A stretch of DNA of 64,000 nt from Actinomycetales bacterium (GTDB lineage Bacteria > Actinomycetota > Actinomycetes > Actinomycetales > Kineosporiaceae), in contig JAAYAH010000212.1 of assembly GCA_012719445.1 (NCBI GenBank), positions 1 through 64,000 on the forward strand, given 5' to 3'. How positions within the stretch are numbered: the stretch's first letter is position 1; the number at the start of each line of letters is the position of its first letter. Below, in pieces: positions 59,290-64,000 of the stretch. Both the position numbers and the translations under genes were made by a program. The notes under the pieces were generated by a model. The model was given only the letters and a program-made list of their open reading frames with translations, searched no databases and was not told the DNA's origin.

Positions 59290-60809
59290 GCCACCGCTCC
59301 TTCCGCTATGGCCCGCATCACCCGTTCGGTGTCGACGTCGTCGTCGTTGGCGAGGGTCGCGACCATCCGCCGGTCCCGCATGACGCCGATCGTGTGGCTC
59401 AACCGCAGGACCTCCTCCAGCTCGGCCGAGATGAACAGCAGCGCCATGCCGTCGTCGGCGAGGGAGACGACCAGCCGCTGGATCTCCGCCTTGGCACCGA
59501 CGTCGATCCCGCGGGTCGGTTCGTCGACGATGAGCAGCCGGGGGTTGGTGATCAGCCATCGGGCCAGCAGCACCTTCTGCTGGTTCCCGCCGCTGAGGTC
59601 GCGGACCAGCAGCTCCGGGTTGGCCGGGGTGATCCGCAGCGACCGCAGGTAGGCCTCGACGAGCTCGTCCTGGCGGCGGCGGGAGAGCGGGCGGGTCCAG
59701 CCCCGGCTCGCCTGCAGTGCCAGGACGATGTTCTCGCGGACGGTGAGGTCCTCGATCAGTCCCTCGGCGCGCCGGTCCTCGGAGCAGAAGGCGACGCCGT
59801 TGGCCATGGCGACCCCTGGTCCCCGGAGGGCGACCGGGCGACCGCCGATCCGGATCTGCCCGTGGTCGGCCCGGTCGGCCCCGAAGAGCAGCCGCGCCAG
59901 TTCGGTGCGGCCGGAGCCGAGCAGCCCGGCCAGGCCGACCACCTCGCCGCGGTGCACGGAGAGGTCGAACGGGGCGACGGCCCCGGTCCTGGCCAGCCCG
60001 CTGGCCTCCAGCACCGGCTCGGCGTGGGCGCGGGCCGCGGCCTCGCGCCCCGGCTGCTCCTCGAGCTCCTCCAGGACCTCCAGCTCCTTGCCGATCATCT
60101 TGGCGACGAGCTCCAGCTGGGGCAGATCCCTGGTGAGGAACTCACCGACCAGCCCGCCGTTGCGGAGCACGGTGATCCGGTCGGAGATCTCGTACACCTG
60201 GTCGAGGAAGTGGGTGACGAAGAGGATCGCCGTTCCCTCGTCGCGCAGCTGCTTCATCACCCGGAACAGCTCGTCGACCTCCGAGGAGTCGAGGCTGGAC
60301 GTCGGCTCGTCGAGGATGAGCACCTTCGGCGAGATGTCGATCGCCCTGGCGATGGCCACGAGCTGCTGGACTGCGATGGAGTAGTCGCTGAGCCGTGCCG
60401 TCACGTCGAGGTCGAGCTGCAGCCGGTGCAGCAGCTCGGCCGCCCGGCGCCGGACCTCCTGCCACCGGACCGCCCCGAACCGCCGCGGCTCGCGGCCGAT
60501 GAAGATGTTCTCCGCCACCGACAGGTTCGGGCAGAGGTTGACCTCCTGGAACACGGTGCTGATCCCCGCCTGCTGCGCCTGCGACGGGCCGCTGAACCGC
60601 ACCGGCGCGCCCTCCAGCGCGATCGTGCCCTCGTCGATCGAGTAGACACCGGTCAACACCTTGATCAACGTCGACTTGCCGGCCCCGTTCTCCCCGAGGA
60701 GGGCGTGCACCTCCCCCGGGAGCAGCCGGAAGTCGACGTTGTCCAGCGCCTTGACCCCGGGGAACTGCTTGCTGATCCCTGTCATCGTCAGGATCGCGGG
60801 CTCTGCCAT
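59286..60809 (-). CDS. ABC sugar importer ATPase with two nucleotide-binding domains (AraG/YtfR-like)
   Basis: The product has 507 residues with an ATG at 60809 after AAGGGAAGATCAGGG. First domain: Walker A 'GENGAGKST', 'VFQEVNLCPNLSVAENIFIG', signature-region 'YSIAVQQLVAIARAI', Walker B 'VLILDEPTSSLD', 'FVTHFLDQ'. Second domain: 'GLLGSGRTELARLLFGADR' (degenerate Walker A of this class), 'CSEDRRAEGLIEDLTVRENI', 'LSGGNQQKVLLARWL', 'LLIVDEPTRGIDVG'. Both halves are complete. It energises pentose uptake. A perfect 16-bp hairpin separates it from the binding-protein gene upstream, which would lower its expression relative to that gene. Confidence 0.95.
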   Translation of the reverse strand: MAEPAILTMTGISKQFPGVKALDNVDFRLLPGEVHALLGENGAGKSTLIKVLTGVYSIDEGTIALEGAPVRFSGPSQAQQAGISTVFQEVNLCPNLSVAENIFIGREPRRFGAVRWQEVRRRAAELLHRLQLDLDVTARLSDYSIAVQQLVAIARAIDISPKVLILDEPTSSLDSSEVDELFRVMKQLRDEGTAILFVTHFLDQVYEISDRITVLRNGGLVGEFLTRDLPQLELVAKMIGKELEVLEELEEQPGREAAARAHAEPVLEASGLARTGAVAPFDLSVHRGEVVGLAGLLGSGRTELARLLFGADRADHGQIRIGGRPVALRGPGVAMANGVAFCSEDRRAEGLIEDLTVRENIVLALQASRGWTRPLSRRRQDELVEAYLRSLRITPANPELLVRDLSGGNQQKVLLARWLITNPRLLIVDEPTRGIDVGAKAEIQRLVVSLADDGMALLFISAELEEVLRLSHTIGVMRDRRMVATLANDDDVDTERVMRAIAEGAVA

Positions 60810-60838
60810 CCCTGATCTTCCCTTCGGTAACCCGGTGG

Positions 60839-60878
60839 ACGGGCCGTCCCGGCGAGCCCGGTCGCCGGGACGGCCCGT
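60839..60878. terminator. Perfect 16-bp hairpin between the binding-protein and ATPase genes
   Basis: Arms 60839-60854 and 60863-60878 (ACGGGCCGTCCCGGCG and complement) around an 8-nt loop, 31 bp after the binding-protein stop and 29 bp before the ATPase start on the minus strand. Its place fits partial termination or protection of the upstream message, a common means of making binding protein in excess. Confidence 0.8.
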
Positions 60879-60909
60879 CGGGCACCGTGAACGGTGCCTC
60901 CTCGGCAGG

Positions 60910-61887
60910 TCAGTACTGACGCTCCGGCAGTGCTGCCTTGGCCTGTTCCTGGGTGAAGGTGGTCTCCTCGGTGACGACCCGCTCCGGGACCGTCTCACCG
61001 GCGTCGACCTTCTTCACCAGCTCCATCAGCTGTGGGCCGAGGAGCGGGCTGCACTCGACGATGTAGTTGAACTTGCCGTCGGCCAGCGCCTTCATCCCGT
61101 CGCGGACCGCGTCGACGGTCACGATCTTGATGTCCTTGCCCGGCGTGAGTCCGGCTCCCTCGATGGCCTCGAGAGCACCGAGCCCCATGTCGTCGTTGTG
61201 CGCGTAGAGGACGTCGATGTCCTTGTGTGCCTTGAGGAAGGCCTCCATGACCTCCTTGCCGCCGGCCCTGGTGAAGTCACCGGTCTGCGAAGCGATGATC
61301 TTGAACTTGGGGTCCGCCCCGATGACCTCGGTGAAGCCCTGCTTGCGGTCGATCGCCGGAGCGGAGCCGGTGGTGCCCTGGAGCTCGGCGATGTTCACCT
61401 GGTCCGTGCTGTCCTTGTACTCCTCGACCAGCCACTCCCCCGCCTTCTTGCCCTCGAGCACGAAGTCGGAGCCGATGAAGGTCTTGTACAGCGAGGTGTC
61501 CTTGGAGTCGACCGCCCGGTCGGTCAGGATGACCGGGATGTTGTTGTCCTTGGCCTCCTTGAGGACGGTGTCCCACCCGGACTCGACGACCGGGGAGAAG
61601 GCGATGACGTCGACCCGCTGCTGGATGAACGACCGGATCGCCTTGATCTGGTTCTCCTGCTTCTGCTGGGCGTCGGAGAACTTGAGGTCGATCCCTGCGG
61701 CCTTCGCCGCGTCCTGGATGGACGTCGTGTTCGCCGTCCGCCACCCGCTCTCGGCACCCACCTGGGAGAAGCCGAGAGTGATCTTCTCGTCCTTCGCACC
61801 GCCCGAGTCACCCTCGTCCCCGCCGCACGCGGAGAGGGAGGCGACGACGAGGCCGGCGAGCAGAACAGCTGTTGCTCTTCTCAACAC
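60910..61887 (-). CDS. Sugar-binding lipoprotein of the pentose ABC importer (YtfQ/AraF-like)
   Basis: The product has 325 residues. The GTG at 61887 follows GAGGAGAGCTCA. Lipoprotein signal: 'MLRRATAVLLAGLVVASLSA' with Cys21. Mature domain of the periplasmic-binding-protein type I fold: 'ITLGFSQVGAESGWRTANTT', 'KAIRSFIQQRVDVIAFSPVV', 'IPVILTDRAVDSKDTSLYKT', 'FIGSDFVLEGKKAGEWL', 'DVLYAHNDDMGLGALEAIEG' and 'IVTVDAVRDGMKALADGKFN'. These features match the galactofuranose-binding protein YtfQ group; given araA/araD/kinase neighbours, L-arabinofuranose or arabinose is the likely ligand. Anchored to the outer face of the membrane, it delivers sugar to the two permeases. Confidence 0.93.
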   Translation of the reverse strand: MLRRATAVLLAGLVVASLSACGGDEGDSGGAKDEKITLGFSQVGAESGWRTANTTSIQDAAKAAGIDLKFSDAQQKQENQIKAIRSFIQQRVDVIAFSPVVESGWDTVLKEAKDNNIPVILTDRAVDSKDTSLYKTFIGSDFVLEGKKAGEWLVEEYKDSTDQVNIAELQGTTGSAPAIDRKQGFTEVIGADPKFKIIASQTGDFTRAGGKEVMEAFLKAHKDIDVLYAHNDDMGLGALEAIEGAGLTPGKDIKIVTVDAVRDGMKALADGKFNYIVECSPLLGPQLMELVKKVDAGETVPERVVTEETTFTQEQAKAALPERQY

Positions 61888-62046
61888 TGAGCTCTCCTCT
61901 TCAACTGCAGGTCACCGCTGACCTGCCGATCGCTGCGTACTACCGATTCATTGCCGATGGGCGCCGACGGTCACTGGCCTGGCGCGGGGGTCGGGGTGCC
62001 ACCTCCAGTACTGCTCGGTCGTCGGGGACTGCCGACGGCCTGCGGA

Positions 62047-62715
62047 TCACCGCTGGCCGTAGACGTTCTGGTAGCGGTCGTGGAGGGCGTCCACGGCCGC
62101 CGGATCGATGGGCGAGAGCTCCCCGAGTGCTCTGGCCAGGTGGACGGTGCGGGCGGCGTCCTCGCACATCACGGCGGCCTTGACCGCGTCCCGCGCGGTG
62201 GCCCCGATGGTGAAGACGCCGTGGTTGCGCATGAGCACCGCGGGCGAGCGCCGGCCGGACAGCGTCGCGACGATGCCCCTGCCGATGTCGTCCCCGCCGA
62301 TCAACGCGAACGGGCCGAGCGGGATCTCCCCGCCGAACTCGTCGGCCATCGCGGTGAGCACGCACGGGACGGCCTCGCCCCGGGCGGCCCATGCGGTCGC
62401 GTACGGGCTGTGGGTGTGCACCACCCCGCCGACCTCGGGCATGGCCCGGTAGACGTAGGCGTGCGCCGCGGTGTCGCTGGACGGCGCGAGGTCGCCCTCG
62501 ACCCGGTTGCCGTCCAGGTCGCACACCACCATCAGCTCCGGGCTCAGGTCCTGGTAGTCCACCCCGCTCGGCTTGATGACCATGAGGTCGGCCCCGGGCA
62601 CCCGGGCGGACACGTTGCCCGCCGTCCAGACGACCAGCCCGTAGCGCACCAGCTCCGCGTGCAGGTCGGTGACGGTCCGCCGGAGGTCGGCCAGCAGGCC
62701 GCGGTCGGCGCTCAT
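62047..62715 (-). CDS. araD: L-ribulose-5-phosphate 4-epimerase
   Basis: The product has 222 residues; the ATG at 62715 overlaps the kinase stop (ATGA). Class II aldolase/adducin fold: 'RYGLVVWTAGNVSARVPGAD', 'MVIKPSGVDYQDLSPELMVV', 'DTAAHAYVYRAMPEVGGVVH', metal ligands in 'HTHSPYATAWAARG' and 'RNHGVFTIGA'. It converts L-ribulose 5-phosphate to D-xylulose 5-phosphate, feeding the pentose phosphate pathway. The close homologue fuculose aldolase is less likely because of the isomerase and kinase next to it. A 159-nt gap separates it from the binding protein, so a second promoter there is possible. Confidence 0.93.
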   Translation of the reverse strand: MSADRGLLADLRRTVTDLHAELVRYGLVVWTAGNVSARVPGADLMVIKPSGVDYQDLSPELMVVCDLDGNRVEGDLAPSSDTAAHAYVYRAMPEVGGVVHTHSPYATAWAARGEAVPCVLTAMADEFGGEIPLGPFALIGGDDIGRGIVATLSGRRSPAVLMRNHGVFTIGATARDAVKAAVMCEDAARTVHLARALGELSPIDPAAVDALHDRYQNVYGQR

Positions 62716-64000
62716 CGGGCCACCGCCGCCCTGCGCAGGGCACGCAGCCGGTGCATGGCGCCGTTCGCCGCCCGCCCGAAGGCGTCGTGCAGCAGCCGGT
62801 ACTCCGCGTAGAGCGCCTGGTAGGCGTCGGCCCGTGCCGGGTCCGGCCGGTACACGTCCCGCTGGACGGTGCCCATCGCCCGGGAGGCGGCCGGGACGTC
62901 GGGGTAGCAGCCGGCGGCGACCGCGGCGTGGATGGCGGAGCCGAGGGCCGGGCCCTGCGTGGAGCCGATGAGGCTCAGCGGCCGACGGGTGACGTCGGCG
63001 TAGATCTGCATGAGCACCGGGTTGGTGATGAGCCCGCCCGCGGCGACGAGCTCGGTCACCGGGAGCCCCGCGTCCTCGAACGCCTCGACGATCATCCGGG
63101 TGCCGAAGGCGGTGGCCTCCAGCAGCGCCCGGTAGACCTCCGGCGGCCGGGTGGCCAGGGTCATCCCGACCAGCAGCCCGCTGAGCTCGTGGTCGACCAG
63201 CAGCGAGCGGTTCCCGTTCCACCAGTCGAGGGCGACCAGGCCGTGCGCACCGACCGGCTGGTCCGCCCCGAGCTCGCTGAGCAGGGTGTGCGCACTGATC
63301 CCCCGCGCTCTCGCCTGCTCGTGGTACTCCGCGGGGAGGGCGTTGTCGACGAACCAGGCGAAGATGTCCCCGACCCCGCTCTGCCCCGCCTCGTACCCCC
63401 ACATCCCCGAGGTGATCCCGCCCTCGACGACGCCGCACATCCCGGGCACCTCGGCGACGGTCTCGCCGTTCATCACGTGGCAGGTCGACGTCCCCATGAT
63501 CAGGACCAGCTGACCCGGGTCGATCGCCTGGGCGGCGGGCGGGGTGACGTGGGCGTCGACGTTGCCGACGGCGACCGCGATCCCCTCCGGGAGACCGGTC
63601 CAGGCGGCCGCCCGGGCGGTCAGCGAACCCGCCCTGGCGCCGAGGGCTGACAGCGGGCGGTCCAGCTTCGCGAGGACCTCGGGGAAGTCGGGGTGCAGCT
63701 GGGCGAGGTAGTCGGCCGAGGGGCTCGTCCCGTCCTGGACCATGCCCTTGTACCCGGCGGTGCAGACGTTGCGGGTCTCGTGCCCGCACAGCTGCCACAC
63801 GATCCAGTCCGCCGCCTCGATCCAGCGCTCGGTCGCCCGGTGGACCTCCCTGTCCTCCTCCAGCACCTGCAGGGCCTTGGCGTACTGCCACTCCGAGGAG
63901 ATCCTCCCCCCGTACCGGCCGATCCACGGCTCGCGCCGCCGGTGGGCCAGGGCGGTGATCCGGTCGGCCTGCCCCTGCGCCGCGTGGTGCTTCCACAGCT
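62712..64000 (-). CDS. araB: FGGY-family kinase, ribulokinase-like, 5' part beyond the window
   Basis: The frame enters at 64000 ('LWKHHAAQGQADRITALAHR') and ends at TGA 62712; about 429 residues are visible of an expected 550. The ATG at 63866 is internal. FGGY features: 'ERWIEAADWIVWQLCGHETR', 'TAWTGLPEGIAVAVGNVDAH' (Asp base region), 'LVLIMGTSTCHVMNGE', 'GHGLVALDWWNGNRS', 'VTELVAAGGLITNPVLMQIY' and 'QGPALGSAIHAAVAAGCYPD'. This long VGN-DAH/GTSTCH pattern is that of L-ribulokinase. It phosphorylates L-ribulose to L-ribulose 5-phosphate with ATP. It is translationally coupled to araD and is the first operon gene seen. Confidence 0.92.
   Translation of the reverse strand, partial: LWKHHAAQGQADRITALAHRRREPWIGRYGGRISSEWQYAKALQVLEEDREVHRATERWIEAADWIVWQLCGHETRNVCTAGYKGMVQDGTSPSADYLAQLHPDFPEVLAKLDRPLSALGARAGSLTARAAAWTGLPEGIAVAVGNVDAHVTPPAAQAIDPGQLVLIMGTSTCHVMNGETVAEVPGMCGVVEGGITSGMWGYEAGQSGVGDIFAWFVDNALPAEYHEQARARGISAHTLLSELGADQPVGAHGLVALDWWNGNRSLLVDHELSGLLVGMTLATRPPEVYRALLEATAFGTRMIVEAFEDAGLPVTELVAAGGLITNPVLMQIYADVTRRPLSLIGSTQGPALGSAIHAAVAAGCYPDVPAASRAMGTVQRDVYRPDPARADAYQALYAEYRLLHDAFGRAANGAMHRLRALRRAAVAR

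Overview
The window is high-GC DNA with GTG starts, strong purine-rich ribosome binding sites and overlapping stop/start codons. It encodes secreted CBM2 proteins with poly-threonine linkers, a roadblock/DUF742/GTPase conservon and a SigE-family sigma factor. Together these point to a filamentous or cellulolytic actinomycete, probably of a Pseudonocardiales- or Micromonosporales-like lineage (inference). I see no rRNA, tRNA, CRISPR array, prophage or intact insertion sequence. The sequence looks like chromosome.

Left part (1-8.1 kb): the 3' end of a LacI-type regulator, a decayed propeller-repeat fragment, and three secreted CBM2 enzymes on the minus strand (a CE4 deacetylase, an SGNH esterase and a GH5 cellulase). 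A divergent LacI regulator follows; a 12-bp palindromic operator candidate lies between it and the cellulase. Next (8.4-23.3 kb) come a DUF255 thioredoxin-fold protein, two tandem rhodanese paralogues (one apparently cytosolic, one exported), an NmrA-type protein, an AI-2E family membrane protein, a TPR-like protein, a LiaSR/DesKR-type two-component system with a DTGD-repeat protein, and a hydrolase / FAD-FeS dehydrogenase operon that ends in an internally deleted SDR gene.

Middle part (23.8-36.4 kb): a second plant-wall cluster, with a clan GH-A arabinofuranosidase-like enzyme (FN3 + CBM2), a GH54 arabinofuranosidase with CBM2, and a GH6-like protein whose usual catalytic acid is replaced by Gly. 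Then come a VanZ-like protein, two coupled ABC exporters and pgi. From 36.7 to 47.2 kb lie glgX and a run of same-strand genes that I cannot assign to a known pathway: an AGE-epimerase/STAS fusion, two DJ-1/PfpI proteins, a benzoylformate-decarboxylase-like ThDP enzyme, an EthD protein, a SnoaL-like protein, an ankyrin protein and a muconolactone-isomerase-like protein. This is the best candidate for an undescribed system.

Right part (47.2-64 kb): a Cys-rich/prion-like protein, a GNAT and a four-gene conservon; divergently, a SigE-type sigma factor with a membrane partner; then an L-arabinose operon on the minus strand (kinase, epimerase, binding protein, ABC ATPase, two permeases, isomerase). 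The secreted arabinofuranosidases at 23.8-27.6 kb would supply the L-arabinose that this operon imports and converts to xylulose 5-phosphate. The cellulases and esterases open up the polymer, and pgi and glgX connect to central and storage carbon metabolism.

Other recurrent structure: long perfect hairpins between convergent genes or inside operons, two related intergenic palindromes 30 kb apart, and many in-frame 15-33 nt tandem repeats in linker regions.
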